Below, piece by piece: positions 17,177 to 26,871 of a DNA stretch of 64,000 nucleotides. The position numbers were made by a program, and so were the translations under genes. This DNA comes from Bradyrhizobium sp. Ce-3 (GTDB lineage Bacteria; Pseudomonadota; Alphaproteobacteria; Rhizobiales; Xanthobacteraceae): contig NZ_BQUV01000003.1 in the NCBI RefSeq assembly GCF_022835695.1, forward strand, positions 62,001 to 126,000. The letters run 5' to 3'. The first letter of the stretch is position 1; each line of letters starts with the position of its first letter. The notes beneath the pieces were generated by a model. That model worked only from the letters and a program-made list of their open reading frames with translations, was not told where the DNA came from and searched no databases.

Positions 17177-18697
17177 TCAGGCGCGCCGCGGGCTGATCTT
17201 CCAGGCGATCGCCAGCGTCAACAGCGTCAGAATGCCGCTGATGAGCGCGCCGATCGGGATCGTCAGGGCCAGAGCCGCCGTTGCGGCCCAGCCGATCGAG
17301 CAGAAGGCTTCCGCGAAGGTGGCAATGCGCGAGGAGGTCTGGCGCCGGCGGAACTGGCTGCGCTTGGCCTGCGCGCGGAACCAGAGCTGGACCGCGGCGG
17401 CGGATGCGGTCGCAATGATGATCGCGATCGCCGTCACCGCGGCTTGCTGCAGCGAAGCGAATGCCAGCGCGGCCACCAGCGGCGCGAACACGGCGGCGAT
17501 CGCGAGCAGGACGACTTCGACCTTGGCGCGGGTCACGCGTGACGGCGGCAGCGGCGCGGTCGCCACCAGGTCGGGCGCGTCCTCGCCCGAGATGGTCAGC
17601 CAGGCGAGCCCGCCGGCGAGCTGGCCCGCGGCCATCACGATCACAGGCGTGATCAGCACGATCGCGGTCGACGTGCCGGAGAAGCTGCGCCACAGCATCA
17701 GCGCCGGCGGCAGCAGATAGAGCATTTGCATCAGGCTCTGCGACAGCAGCCACGGATCGCGGCGCAGCAGCAGAAATTCCTTGCGCCGCAGCGCCTGTTG
17801 CCGCGAGCCGGTCCGGAACGCGCGGGCGCGCCCCCGCGTGACCGCGGCCGGATTGGCGGCGACGCGTGCAACCGTGTCGGCAAACCGCGGCGCGAACACC
17901 GCCATCACGACGCCGAGCAGCACGAGGCTTGCGGCGAGCAGCAGCATCATGATCTCGAGATCGCCGAGTGATGCGCGCGCTGGCCACCAGATCAGGCTGT
18001 CGGGGGCGGGGGCAATGTGCGCGGCAGTTTCCGAGGTCAGAAAGGCAAAGCGCGACAGCGTGCCATAGGACAGCACGGCGACGACCTGCAGCGCGATGAC
18101 GAAGCCCGCGCCGATCACGGCGGAAACGATCTGCGCCACCAGCCGCGTCCGGCCCGGCCCGATCAGACGGAACAGCAACGCCGTGATGGCGATCGCGGTG
18201 GCTGCCGCTGACAGCCCGATCGCCGCGACGACGCCGAAGCCGGAGAGCCAGCGCGGGCCGCCGAGATACACCAGCACGTCGATGAACGGCGTGGACAGCA
18301 ACAGCGCCATGCTGCTCACCGTCAGCGCGATGGCGGCGATCCGGATCGAGAAGATGTTGGTGAGCTTCGCCGGCGACGACATGATCAGATCGAGATCGGC
18401 GCGGGCATAGAACACCCGCGTCACCGACTCGATCGCCTGCGACAGCATCAAGGCCCAGGCCAGGAAGATCGTCGCGGTCAGCACGATCAGCGAGGACGGA
18501 TCGAGCGGAAACCGCAGCTCGGCGTAGCGGTTGACCACGGCATAGGCCGGCAGATGCAGGATCGCCGCGAAGATCAAGAGCCCGATCACGGCGCGATTGC
18601 GCCGGCGCCGGCCGCCGGTCATCATCGCCAGCCATTCGCGCCAGGCCAGGCGGAATTCGTGGCGCGCGAACCAGCCGAGATGGGCGACCGAGCTCAC
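17177..18697 (-). CDS. ABC-2-type exporter permease
   Basis: 506 residues with about ten to twelve hydrophobic helices and a basic cytoplasmic N-terminus (HEFRLAWREWLAMMTGGRRRR). The start is a GTG at 18697 that overlaps the stop of the ATPase gene by four bases (GTGA, 18694-18697). I do not recognise a named family beyond ABC-2-type membrane subunits. Being paired with a single ATPase, it likely forms a half-transporter dimer exporting a lipid, drug or other hydrophobic compound. The central part contains a long loop rich in arginine (TRGRARAFRTGSRQQALRRKE). Confidence 0.82.
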   Translation of the reverse strand: MSSVAHLGWFARHEFRLAWREWLAMMTGGRRRRNRAVIGLLIFAAILHLPAYAVVNRYAELRFPLDPSSLIVLTATIFLAWALMLSQAIESVTRVFYARADLDLIMSSPAKLTNIFSIRIAAIALTVSSMALLLSTPFIDVLVYLGGPRWLSGFGVVAAIGLSAAATAIAITALLFRLIGPGRTRLVAQIVSAVIGAGFVIALQVVAVLSYGTLSRFAFLTSETAAHIAPAPDSLIWWPARASLGDLEIMMLLLAASLVLLGVVMAVFAPRFADTVARVAANPAAVTRGRARAFRTGSRQQALRRKEFLLLRRDPWLLSQSLMQMLYLLPPALMLWRSFSGTSTAIVLITPVIVMAAGQLAGGLAWLTISGEDAPDLVATAPLPPSRVTRAKVEVVLLAIAAVFAPLVAALAFASLQQAAVTAIAIIIATASAAAVQLWFRAQAKRSQFRRRQTSSRIATFAEAFCSIGWAATAALALTIPIGALISGILTLLTLAIAWKISPRRA

Positions 18698-19446
18698 GCG
18701 GCCGCCGCCTCTGTATCGACCAGCGCGATGAACATGTCCTCGAGGGTGGTGTCGTTGCGGCCGTTCTGCGCGCGCAACTCGGCCAGCGTGCCCTCGGCGA
18801 TCAGTCTTCCGGCCGCGATCACGCCGATCCGGTCGGCCATGCGCTCGGCGACTTCGAGAATATGGGTCGTCATGATCACCGTGCAGCCGGCGCGGACGCG
18901 CTCCTGCAACAGTCCCTTGACGTGGCGCGCCGACAGCGCATCGAGGCCGGTCAGCGGCTCGTCGAGGATGATCAGGCGAGGATCGTGCACCAGCGCGCCG
19001 GCCAGCGCCACCTTCTGGCGCATGCCCTTGGAGAAGCCTTCGCACCGCTCGTTGAGATGCGGCTCGAGCCCGAGCGACACCAAGAGATCGTGCGCCGACC
19101 GCTCCGACGTGCGCGGATCGATGCCCCACAGGCCGGCGACGAATTCGAGATATTCCAGCGGCGTCAACTTGTCGTAGATCATCGGCTCGTCGGACACCCA
19201 GGCCATGATCTGCTTGGCGGCGACGGGATCGGCCAGCGCATCGATGCCGAGGATCGACACCGAGCCGGCGTCGGGCCGCAGCAGCCCTGCGACCATCCGC
19301 AGCGTCGTGGTCTTGCCGGCGCCGTTCGGCCCGAGCAGCGCATAGAACTCGCCGACACGGATGGTGAGATCGAGCGCGTCGACCGCCGGCCGGTCAAAAC
19401 GCTTGGTTAACCCTCGCACCGCGAGTGCGGACAGTTCCGATGTCAT
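18694..19446 (-). CDS. ABC transporter ATP-binding protein (exporter type)
   Basis: 250 residues. Walker A is GPNGAGKTT, the signature region is GFSKGMRQKVALAGAL, Walker B is LIILDEPLTGLD and the switch histidine is in MTTHILEVAE. A short C-terminal tail follows RLIAEGTLAELRAQ. This domain order fits ABC-2 type exporters (DrrA/CcmA-like). It is the promoter-proximal partner of the permease, with which it overlaps. About 290 bp of non-coding sequence separate it from the divergent Liv operon; I found no convincing promoter there beyond a lone TTGACA at 19608. Confidence 0.92.
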   Translation of the reverse strand: MTSELSALAVRGLTKRFDRPAVDALDLTIRVGEFYALLGPNGAGKTTTLRMVAGLLRPDAGSVSILGIDALADPVAAKQIMAWVSDEPMIYDKLTPLEYLEFVAGLWGIDPRTSERSAHDLLVSLGLEPHLNERCEGFSKGMRQKVALAGALVHDPRLIILDEPLTGLDALSARHVKGLLQERVRAGCTVIMTTHILEVAERMADRIGVIAAGRLIAEGTLAELRAQNGRNDTTLEDMFIALVDTEAAAA

Positions 19447-19738
19447 GGTGTGTAGCGATCCGGGATTTCGCTCGTCGGTTGCGCAAGATGGACAAAAACC
19501 GTTTCGGTGCAGTGAATCGCACGGGGTAAATCGAAGGTGATATCCGTATTAGTCCGTGCTGCGGCAAATCTCCGCAAATGTGATGATATAGCCGGAACAG
19601 CGGTTTGTTGACAGGGATCGGGCCTTTTGGCTCAATCGGGGCGGACATAGGCGGCTTTCAGCGCTTCCGACACAAGGGCGTGAAGGCGGGATGCAACGAG
19701 CGATCGGATAAGAATCGCCGGGCATCGGGGAGGGAACG

Positions 19739-20614
19739 ATGCTGGACTTTGTTCAGCAGCTCGTCAGCGGCATTGCGCTCGGCTGCGTTTACGGCCTGAT
19801 CGCGCTTGGCTTCGTGCTGGTCTACAAGGCAACCGAGGTCGTCAATTTCGCGCAGGGCGATCTGATGATGCTGGGCGGCTTTTTCGCCTTCACCTTCATC
19901 GGCATGCTCGGACTGAACTACTGGGTCGGCTTCGCCGGCGCGGTGATCTGCATGGCGCTGTTCGGCATGCTGGCCGAGCGGCTCGTGGTGCGGCCGATCC
20001 TCGGCTATCCGCAGTTCTCCATCATCATGGCGACGATCGGGCTCGGCTATTTCCTGCGCTCGGTCTCCGGCATGATCTGGGGCACCGACGACTTCAAGAT
20101 CGAGACGCCGTTCAGCCAGGGCGTGCTGCGGATCGGCAGCCTGGTGCTCGCCTATGACAAATTGTCGGTGATCGCGGCGACGATCATCCTGTGCGCGCTG
20201 CTCTATCTGTTCTTCAACCGCACCACGCTCGGCACCGCGATGCGCGCCAGCTCGGAGAACATGCTGGCTGCCTATTACATGGGCATCCCGGTCAAGCGCG
20301 TGGTCTCGATCGTTTGGGCGATCTCGGCGGCGGTCGCAACCTGCGCCGGTGTGCTGCTGGCGCCGATCACCTTCATCCATTCCAATGTCGGCCTGGTGCT
20401 GGGGCTGAAGGCGTTTCCGGCCGCGGTGCTCGGCGGCTTCGGCTCGATCCCCGGCGCGGTGGTCGGCGGCGTGCTGATCGGCGTGATCGAGAGCATGGCC
20501 GGCTTCTATCTGCCGCAGGGCTGGAAGGACGTCGCGCCCTACATCGTGCTGCTCGCGGTGCTGCTGCTCAAGCCCGAGGGCCTGTTCGGCCTTCACGTCC
20601 GCAAGAAGGTCTAG
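19739..20614 (+). CDS. Branched-chain amino acid-type ABC transporter permease, LivH type
   Basis: 291 residues with about eight membrane helices. The LivH opening (FVQQLVSGIALGCVYGLIALGFVLVYKATEVVNFAQGDLMMLGG) is clear. The cytoplasmic coupling region includes TTLGTAMRASSENMLAAYYMGIPVKRV. First gene of a six-gene plus-strand locus encoding both permeases, both ATPases, a CoA ligase and the binding protein. The family imports hydrophobic amino acids, but many paralogues take aromatic acids or amides. The TAG stop directly abuts a palindromic repeat. Confidence 0.92.
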   Translation: MLDFVQQLVSGIALGCVYGLIALGFVLVYKATEVVNFAQGDLMMLGGFFAFTFIGMLGLNYWVGFAGAVICMALFGMLAERLVVRPILGYPQFSIIMATIGLGYFLRSVSGMIWGTDDFKIETPFSQGVLRIGSLVLAYDKLSVIAATIILCALLYLFFNRTTLGTAMRASSENMLAAYYMGIPVKRVVSIVWAISAAVATCAGVLLAPITFIHSNVGLVLGLKAFPAAVLGGFGSIPGAVVGGVLIGVIESMAGFYLPQGWKDVAPYIVLLAVLLLKPEGLFGLHVRKKV

Positions 20615-20662
20615 AGCATGATCCGGAAAAGTGGAAACCGGCTTTCCGAAAAGATCATGCTC
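20614..20662. repeat. REP-like palindrome, GAGCATGATC family, copy 1
   Basis: Perfect terminal arms GAGCATGATC (20614-20623) and GATCATGCTC (20653-20662) enclose GGAAAAGTGG and CCGGCTTTCC-like inner arms. The first base is the last base of the LivH stop codon. Related copies are at 25401-25449, 52284-52330, 53944-53987 and 59293-59340. Confidence 0.85.
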
Positions 20663-20675
20663 AAACAAGGAGACG

Positions 20676-20708
20676 AGATCATGATGCGACTGAATCGCAC
20701 CATGATCT
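20676..20708. repeat. Second inverted repeat between the permease genes
   Basis: Arms AGATCATGATGCGA (20676-20689) and TCGCACCATGATCT (20695-20708) pair with one mismatch around a CTGAA loop. It follows copy 1 of the REP-like family directly and, with it, fills the 106 bp between the two permease genes. Confidence 0.75.
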
Positions 20709-20720
20709 AGGGAGCAACGC

Positions 20721-21872
20721 ATGCGGTTTCTCTTCAAGACCGACTATGAAGACGACATCAGGCTGTTCCCGCATTCCGGCTATATCTATTCCTACGGCCT
20801 GCTGCTGGCGGTGCTGCTGCTCGCGCCTTACGTGCTCTCAAGCTACCTGATGAGCCAGGTCGTTTTCGTCTGCATCTACGCGACCGTCGGTGTCGGGTTG
20901 TTGATCCTGACCGGCTTCACCGGACAGGCCTCGCTCGGCCATGCCGCGTTTCTGGCGATCGGCGCCTACACCGCGGCCTATCTGCAGCAATTCAACGTGC
21001 CGTTCCCGGTCTACTTCCTCGCCGCGGGACTGTTGACCGGCGCGGTAGGCGCGCTGGTCGGTTTTCCGGCGCTGCGGCTGCAGGGCATTTATCTCGTGAT
21101 CGCGACGATCTCGTTCGCCTTCATCGTCGAGGAGATCCTGGCGCGCTGGGAAAGCGTGACCCACGGCAATGAGGGCATGCGGGTCAAGACCATGCAGCTG
21201 CTCGGCACCACGGTGTCGCGCGACGGCCCGACTTTCTACTATCTCTGCCTCGCGGTGCTGGTGCTGACCATCGTCGGCACGCTCAATCTGCTGCGCTCGC
21301 CGACCGGGCGCGCCTTCGTCGCGATCCGCGACAGTGAGACCGCGGCGCGCAGCATGGGCATCAATGTCGCGCTCTACAAGGTGAAGTCGTTCGCGATCTC
21401 GGCCGCGATCACCGGCTTCGCCGGCGTGCTGTTCGCGCACAAGCTGTCGTTCATCTCGCCCGAGATGTTCACCTTGCAGCTCTCGATCGAGTTCATCATC
21501 GTGATCCTGATCGGCGGCACGTTCAGCCTGCATGGCGCGGTGCTCGGCGCGATCTTCCTGGTCATGATCGATCCGTTCCTGACCTACCTGAAGGACGACA
21601 TGCCCGGCGTGATCGCCGGCGTCGCGGCAACACTCGGCGCGGGCACCGAACGTGCCGGCCACATCCAGGATGCGGTCGCGGCCTTCGCCTCAGCCAACGG
21701 GCTGAAGGGCGCGATCTACGGCATCATCATCGTGGTGTTCGTGCTTTTCGAACCCTTGGGACTCTACGGCCGCTGGCTCAAGATCAAGCTCTTCTTCCAG
21801 CTGTTCCCGCTCTACAAGCGCGCCACCTTCAAGCGGCAGAAGATCTACGTGAAATCGGAGCGGAACCGATGA
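20721..21872 (+). CDS. Branched-chain amino acid-type ABC transporter permease, LivM type
   Basis: 383 residues. The LivM core (GLLILTGFTGQASLGHAAFLAIGAYTAAYL) and the coupling loop (GRAFVAIRDSETAARSMGINVALYKVKSFAISAAITGFAG) are present. Compared with typical LivM proteins it has a short N-terminal soluble extension (MRFLFKTDYEDDIRLFPHSG) and an insert near residues 290-330, after which comes one more membrane helix. Its stop overlaps the start of the LivG-type ATPase gene by ATGA (21869-21872). Confidence 0.92.
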   Translation: MRFLFKTDYEDDIRLFPHSGYIYSYGLLLAVLLLAPYVLSSYLMSQVVFVCIYATVGVGLLILTGFTGQASLGHAAFLAIGAYTAAYLQQFNVPFPVYFLAAGLLTGAVGALVGFPALRLQGIYLVIATISFAFIVEEILARWESVTHGNEGMRVKTMQLLGTTVSRDGPTFYYLCLAVLVLTIVGTLNLLRSPTGRAFVAIRDSETAARSMGINVALYKVKSFAISAAITGFAGVLFAHKLSFISPEMFTLQLSIEFIIVILIGGTFSLHGAVLGAIFLVMIDPFLTYLKDDMPGVIAGVAATLGAGTERAGHIQDAVAAFASANGLKGAIYGIIIVVFVLFEPLGLYGRWLKIKLFFQLFPLYKRATFKRQKIYVKSERNR

Positions 21873-22627
21873 GCTACTTCCGCGCCGAGAACCTGTCCCT
21901 GCATTTCGGTGGCCTGAAAGCGGTCGATGCCGTGAGCTTCGCGGTCGAGAAGGGCGAGATCCTGTCGATCATCGGGCCGAACGGTGCCGGCAAGAGCTCG
22001 ATCTTCAACCTGATCTCGCGGATCTATCCGCCGACCTCCGGCAAAATCTTCTTCGAGGATCAGGACATCACCCAGGAGCCGGCTTACGATATCGCCAAAC
22101 TCGGCATCGCGCGCACCTTCCAGAACATCGAGCTGTTCGAGAATGCCACCGTGCTGAGCAATCTCCTGGTCGGCCGCCATCGCCACTCCACCACCCGGCT
22201 CTGGCAGGAGCTCTTGTTCCTGCCGAATGTCCGCGCCGGCGAGAAGGCGCATCGCCGCCGGGTCGAGCAGGTGATCGAATTCCTCGATCTCGAGCCGTAC
22301 CGCGACAAGCTGATCTCGGGGCTGCCCTACGGCGTGCGCAAGGTGATCGAGCTGGCGCGCGCGCTGTGCTCGGAGCCGAAGCTGATCCTGCTCGACGAGC
22401 CGTCGTCCGGCCTCAATGTCGAGGAGACCGACGACATGTCGTTCTGGATCCGCGATATGAAGAGCGAGCTCGGCATCACGGTCTTGATGGTCGAGCACGA
22501 CATGACGCTGGTCAACCGGGTCTCCGACCGCGTCATCGCGTTGAACTACGGCCGCGTGCTTGCGATGGGCTCGCCGTCCGAGGTGCAGCACCATCCCGAC
22601 GTCGTCGCAGCCTATCTCGGCGCATGA
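21869..22627 (+). CDS. ABC transporter ATP-binding protein, LivG type
   Basis: 252 residues. Walker A is GPNGAGKSS, the Q-loop stretch is [13 protein letters not shown], the signature region is [16 protein letters not shown] (a degenerate LSGGQ, common in LivG) and Walker B is [12 protein letters not shown]. The switch histidine is in MVEHDMTLV. It works with the LivF-type ATPase encoded 10 bp downstream to drive the LivH/LivM pore. Confidence 0.92.
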   Translation: MSYFRAENLSLHFGGLKAVDAVSFAVEKGEILSIIGPNGAGKSSIFNLISRIYPPTSGKIFFEDQDITQEPAYDIAKLGIARTFQNIELFENATVLSNLLVGRHRHSTTRLWQELLFLPNVRAGEKAHRRRVEQVIEFLDLEPYRDKLISGLPYGVRKVIELARALCSEPKLILLDEPSSGLNVEETDDMSFWIRDMKSELGITVLMVEHDMTLVNRVSDRVIALNYGRVLAMGSPSEVQHHPDVVAAYLGA

Positions 22628-22637
22628 GGATGATGCC

Positions 22638-23417
<780 letters not shown>

Positions 23418-23442
23418 GGAGGGCTGGCGTTGAGGAAGGCTG

Positions 23443-23462
23443 GCGTCGACGAAAGTCGACGC
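23443..23462 (+). other. Perfect hairpin with GAAA tetraloop
   Basis: Arms GCGTCGAC and GTCGACGC enclose GAAA, an exceptionally stable GNRA tetraloop. It lies between the LivF-type gene and the CoA ligase gene, inside a short direct repeat (GGCTGGCGT at 23422 and 23439). No T-run follows. It may stabilise or partition the operon transcript. Confidence 0.55.
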
Positions 23463-23562
23463 TGCGTTGAGCGAGAGTTGGAGCTAGGTTTCAGGCCTGT
23501 TTCGCGAACAAGACCGGCATTCGAGCCGGCGCGTGAAGCAGGCGGCAGAGGAGGGAGCGCGC

Positions 23563-25401
23563 ATGGCAGGACCAGCGGTGCTGACGGTTGCCGACACGAT
23601 CGCGCGGAGCTTTCTGCTCGCGGTTCAAACGCGTGGCGACAGGCCTGCGATCCGCGAGAAGAAGTTCGGCATCTGGCAACCGACCAGTTGGCGCGAATGG
23701 CTGCAGATATCCAGGGATATTGCCTTCGGCCTGCATGCGACCGGCTTCCGCCCCGGCGACGTCGCCTCGATCATCGCCAATGCGGTGCCGGAATGGGTTT
23801 ATGCCGACATGGGCATCCTGTGCGCCGGCGGCGTCTCGTCCGGCATCTACCCGACCGATTCGGCGGCACAGGTCGAATACCTCATCAATGACTCCCGTAC
23901 GCGGGTGATCTTCGTCGAAGACGAGGAGCAGCTCGACAAGGTGCTGACCTGCCGGTCGCGCTGCCCGACGCTGGAGAAGATCGTGGTGTTCGACATGGAG
24001 GGCCTCTCCGGCTTCTCCGATCCGATGGTGCTGTCGCTCGCCGAGTTCACCGCGCTCGGCCACAACCATGCGTGGGGCAATGACGCCTTGTGGGATGAAA
24101 TGACCGGCAGCCGCACCGCTGCGGATCTCGCAATCCTGGTCTATACGTCGGGCACGACAGGGCCGCCCAAAGGCGCGATGCATTCCAACCGCAGCGTAAC
24201 GCACCAGATGCGCCACGCCAACGATCTCTATCCCTCGACCGACAGCGAGGAGCGGCTGGTGTTCCTGCCGCTCTGCCATGTCGCCGAGCGGGTCGGCGGC
24301 TATTACATTTCGCTCGCGCTCGGCTCAGTGATGAATTTCGCCGAGAGCCCGGAGACGGTGCCGGACAATCTGCGCGAGGTGCAGCCGACCGCCTTCCTCG
24401 CGGTGCCCCGGATCTGGGAGAAGTTCTATTCCGGCATCACCATCGCGCTGAAGGACGCGACCCCGTTCCAGAACTGGATGTATGCCCGCGCGCTTTCGAT
24501 CGGCAACCGGATGACCGAGTGCCGGCTGGAGGGCGAGACGCCGCCGCTGTCGCTGCGACTTGCCAACCGCGCGGCTTATTGGCTGGTGTTCCGCAACATC
24601 CGCCGCATGCTCGGGCTCGACCGCTGCCGGATTGCCTTGACGGGTGCCGCACCGATCTCGCCGGATCTGATCCGCTGGTATCTCGCGCTCGGCATCGACA
24701 TGCGCGAGGTCTACGGCCAGACTGAGAATTGCGGCGTCGCGACCATGATGCCGGCGGACCGCATCAAGCTCGGTTCGGTCGGCAAGGCCGCGCCGTGGGG
24801 CGAGGTGATGATCTGCCCGAAGGGCGAGATCCTGATCAAGGGCGACTTCCTGTTCATGGGCTATCTCAACCAGCCGGAGAAGACCGCCGAGACGATCGAC
24901 GCCAAGGGCTGGCTGCACACCGGCGATGTCGGTGCGATCGACAATGAAGGCTATGTCAAGATCACCGACCGGATGAAGGACATCATCATCACCTCCGGCG
25001 GCAAGAACATCACGCCGTCCGAGATCGAGAACCAGCTCAAATTCTCGCCCTATGTCTCGGATGCGGTCGTGATCGGCGACAAGCGGCCGTATCTCACCTG
25101 CCTGATCATGATCGATCAGGAGAATGTCGAGAAATACGCCCAGGACCAGGACATCCCTTTCACCAATTACGCGAGCCTGTGCCGTGCTCGCGAGATCCAG
25201 GACCTGATCCAGCGCGAGATCGAGGCGGTCAATGTGAAGTTCGCCCGCGTCGAGACCATCAAGAAATTCTTCCTGATCGAACGCCAGCTCACGCCCGAGG
25301 ATGAGGAGCTGACGCCGACCATGAAGCTGAAGCGCAGTTTTGTGAACAAGCGCTACGCGGCCGAGATCGACGCCATGTATGGCGTGCGGGCGGTGGCTTA
25401 G
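23563..25401 (+). CDS. AMP-forming acyl/aryl-CoA synthetase
   Basis: 612 residues from the ATG at 23563 with a GGAGGGA ribosome site. The phosphate-binding loop is LVYTSGTTGPPKGAM, the adenine site is VYGQTENCG, and the C-terminal domain carries the hinge and catalytic region DRMKDIIITSGGKNITPSEIEN. Size and the ERLVFLPLCHVAER stretch resemble long-chain acyl-CoA synthetases. Lying inside a Liv-type importer locus suggests that the imported acid is activated to its CoA thioester on entry (vectorial trapping), which is inference. Its TAG stop runs directly into a REP-like repeat. Confidence 0.9.
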   Translation: MAGPAVLTVADTIARSFLLAVQTRGDRPAIREKKFGIWQPTSWREWLQISRDIAFGLHATGFRPGDVASIIANAVPEWVYADMGILCAGGVSSGIYPTDSAAQVEYLINDSRTRVIFVEDEEQLDKVLTCRSRCPTLEKIVVFDMEGLSGFSDPMVLSLAEFTALGHNHAWGNDALWDEMTGSRTAADLAILVYTSGTTGPPKGAMHSNRSVTHQMRHANDLYPSTDSEERLVFLPLCHVAERVGGYYISLALGSVMNFAESPETVPDNLREVQPTAFLAVPRIWEKFYSGITIALKDATPFQNWMYARALSIGNRMTECRLEGETPPLSLRLANRAAYWLVFRNIRRMLGLDRCRIALTGAAPISPDLIRWYLALGIDMREVYGQTENCGVATMMPADRIKLGSVGKAAPWGEVMICPKGEILIKGDFLFMGYLNQPEKTAETIDAKGWLHTGDVGAIDNEGYVKITDRMKDIIITSGGKNITPSEIENQLKFSPYVSDAVVIGDKRPYLTCLIMIDQENVEKYAQDQDIPFTNYASLCRAREIQDLIQREIEAVNVKFARVETIKKFFLIERQLTPEDEELTPTMKLKRSFVNKRYAAEIDAMYGVRAVA

Positions 25402-25449
25402 AGCATGATCCGGAAAAGTGCGAAGCGGTTCTCCGGATAGATCATGCTC
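25401..25449. repeat. REP-like palindrome, GAGCATGATC family, copy 2
   Basis: The same terminal arms as copy 1, GAGCATGATC and (A)GATCATGCTC, with diverged middle bases. The first base is the last base of the CoA ligase stop codon. Confidence 0.85.
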
Positions 25450-25535
25450 AAGGAGAGAGACGAGGACAGACGCAGCGAAGGAGCGAGCAGGCCCGACCCT
25501 TCGCTCAACATGGGCCATGTAAGGAGGAGACTGCA

Positions 25536-26735
25536 ATGTCGAAATCGCTGAAGGCGCTGGGCCTTGCGGTGAGCGCGCTGGCGCTGACCTGTCTGCCGGC
25601 CGCAGCCCAGACCAAGGTCACCAATGAAGGCATCTCGCCAACCGAGATCGTGATCGGGACGCATCAGGATTTGTCCGGTCCGATCAAGGTCTGGGGCGTC
25701 CCGGTATCCAACGGCATGAAGATGGCGGTCGAGGAGATCAACGCCAGCGGCGGCATCAACGGCCGCAAGATCAAGATGATCCTGGAGGACAACGGCTACG
25801 ACCCGAAGAAAGCCGTGCTGGCCTCGCAGAAGATGGTCGAGCGCGACAAGGTGTTCGCGATGATCGGCCCGATGGGGTCGCCGACCGTGCTCGCCGCGCA
25901 GGACATCCTGTTCGACGCCGGCGTGCTGCAGCTGTTTCCGCTGACCGCCGCCGAATTCACCTTCAAGTTCGATCCCGCCAAGCCGCAGGAACGTCTGAAG
26001 TTCAACAACCTCTTGCCCTATGTCGAGAGCACGCGCGCTGCGCTCAAATACATGATGGACTGGAAGAGCTTCAAGAAGCCCTGCATCATGCACCAGGACG
26101 ACGAGTACGGTAAGAACGTGCTCGACGGCTTCACCCAGCAGCTCGCTGCGATGAAGGTGCAGCCGGCCTCGGTCACGAGCTACAAGCGCGGCGCCTCCGA
26201 CTTCTCGGCGCAGGTCGCCAAGATGAAGTCCGATGGCTGCGACCTCGTCGTGCTGGGCACCGTGATCCGCGAGACCATCGGCGCGATGAACGAGGCCAGG
26301 AAGCTCGGCTGGGACGTGACCTTCCTCGGCGCCACCCCGACCAACGTGCTCGAAGTGCCGGCGCTCGGCAAGGAAGCCGTCGAAGGGCTCTATGCGGCGT
26401 CGGGCTTCGAGATTCCCTACGAGGACACGGCCAAGGGCAAGGTGAAGGACTGGCTGGTCAACTACAAGAAGATGTTCAACTCCGACGCCAACACGCAGGC
26501 GATCATCGGCTACAACGCGGTGATGACCTTCGCCTTCTACGCCCAGAAGGCGGGCAAGGATCTCACCGGCCAGAAGATGCTGGACGCGCTGGAGTCAGGC
26601 GACAAGTTCCTCGACATCTTCAGCTCGCCGCCGACCAAGTTCTCCAAGACCGATCATCTTGCCAACACCATCACCCAGGTGCAGCAGGTCAAGGGTGGCC
26701 GTTGGGTGCTGGTGAAGGACAATCTGATGTTCTGA
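25536..26735 (+). CDS. Branched-chain amino acid-type ABC transporter substrate-binding protein
   Basis: 399 residues starting at an ATG with an AAGGAGGAG ribosome site. A Sec signal peptide (MSKSLKALGLAVSALALTCLPAAA) precedes the LivK-type fold. That fold opens with ISPTEIVIGTHQDLSGPIKVWGVP and continues with NGRKIKMILEDNGYDPKKAV. The strong ribosome site and last position in the locus suit a binding protein needed in excess over the membrane parts. Ligand unknown; the neighbouring CoA ligase hints at a carboxylic acid rather than an amino acid. Confidence 0.93.
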   Translation: MSKSLKALGLAVSALALTCLPAAAQTKVTNEGISPTEIVIGTHQDLSGPIKVWGVPVSNGMKMAVEEINASGGINGRKIKMILEDNGYDPKKAVLASQKMVERDKVFAMIGPMGSPTVLAAQDILFDAGVLQLFPLTAAEFTFKFDPAKPQERLKFNNLLPYVESTRAALKYMMDWKSFKKPCIMHQDDEYGKNVLDGFTQQLAAMKVQPASVTSYKRGASDFSAQVAKMKSDGCDLVVLGTVIRETIGAMNEARKLGWDVTFLGATPTNVLEVPALGKEAVEGLYAASGFEIPYEDTAKGKVKDWLVNYKKMFNSDANTQAIIGYNAVMTFAFYAQKAGKDLTGQKMLDALESGDKFLDIFSSPPTKFSKTDHLANTITQVQQVKGGRWVLVKDNLMF

Positions 26736-26762
26736 GCGGATGGCCCGCGTCGCCAACCGGCT

Positions 26763-26846
26763 GTCATTGCGAGCGAAGCGAAGCAACCCATTCTTCTGCG
26801 CATGCGGAGCGATGGATTGCTTCGTCGCTTCGCTCCTCGCAATGAC
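26763..26846. repeat. Dispersed palindrome, GTCATTGCGAG family, copy 1
   Basis: The left arm begins GTCATTGCGAGCGAAGCGAA and the right arm ends TTCGCTCCTCGCAATGAC, with inner GCAACCCA and TGGATTGC segments. A related copy is at 61251-61333. It sits between the convergent binding-protein and protease genes. Confidence 0.75.
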
Positions 26847-26871
26847 GGAAAATGAGTCTAGATCGCCTGAT

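Noticed and set aside
19608-19636. Sigma-70 promoter for the Liv operon at TTGACA
   Set aside because: A TTGACA is present at 19608-19613 but the position 17 bp downstream (CTCAAT) is a poor -10 element, so I did not list it as a feature.
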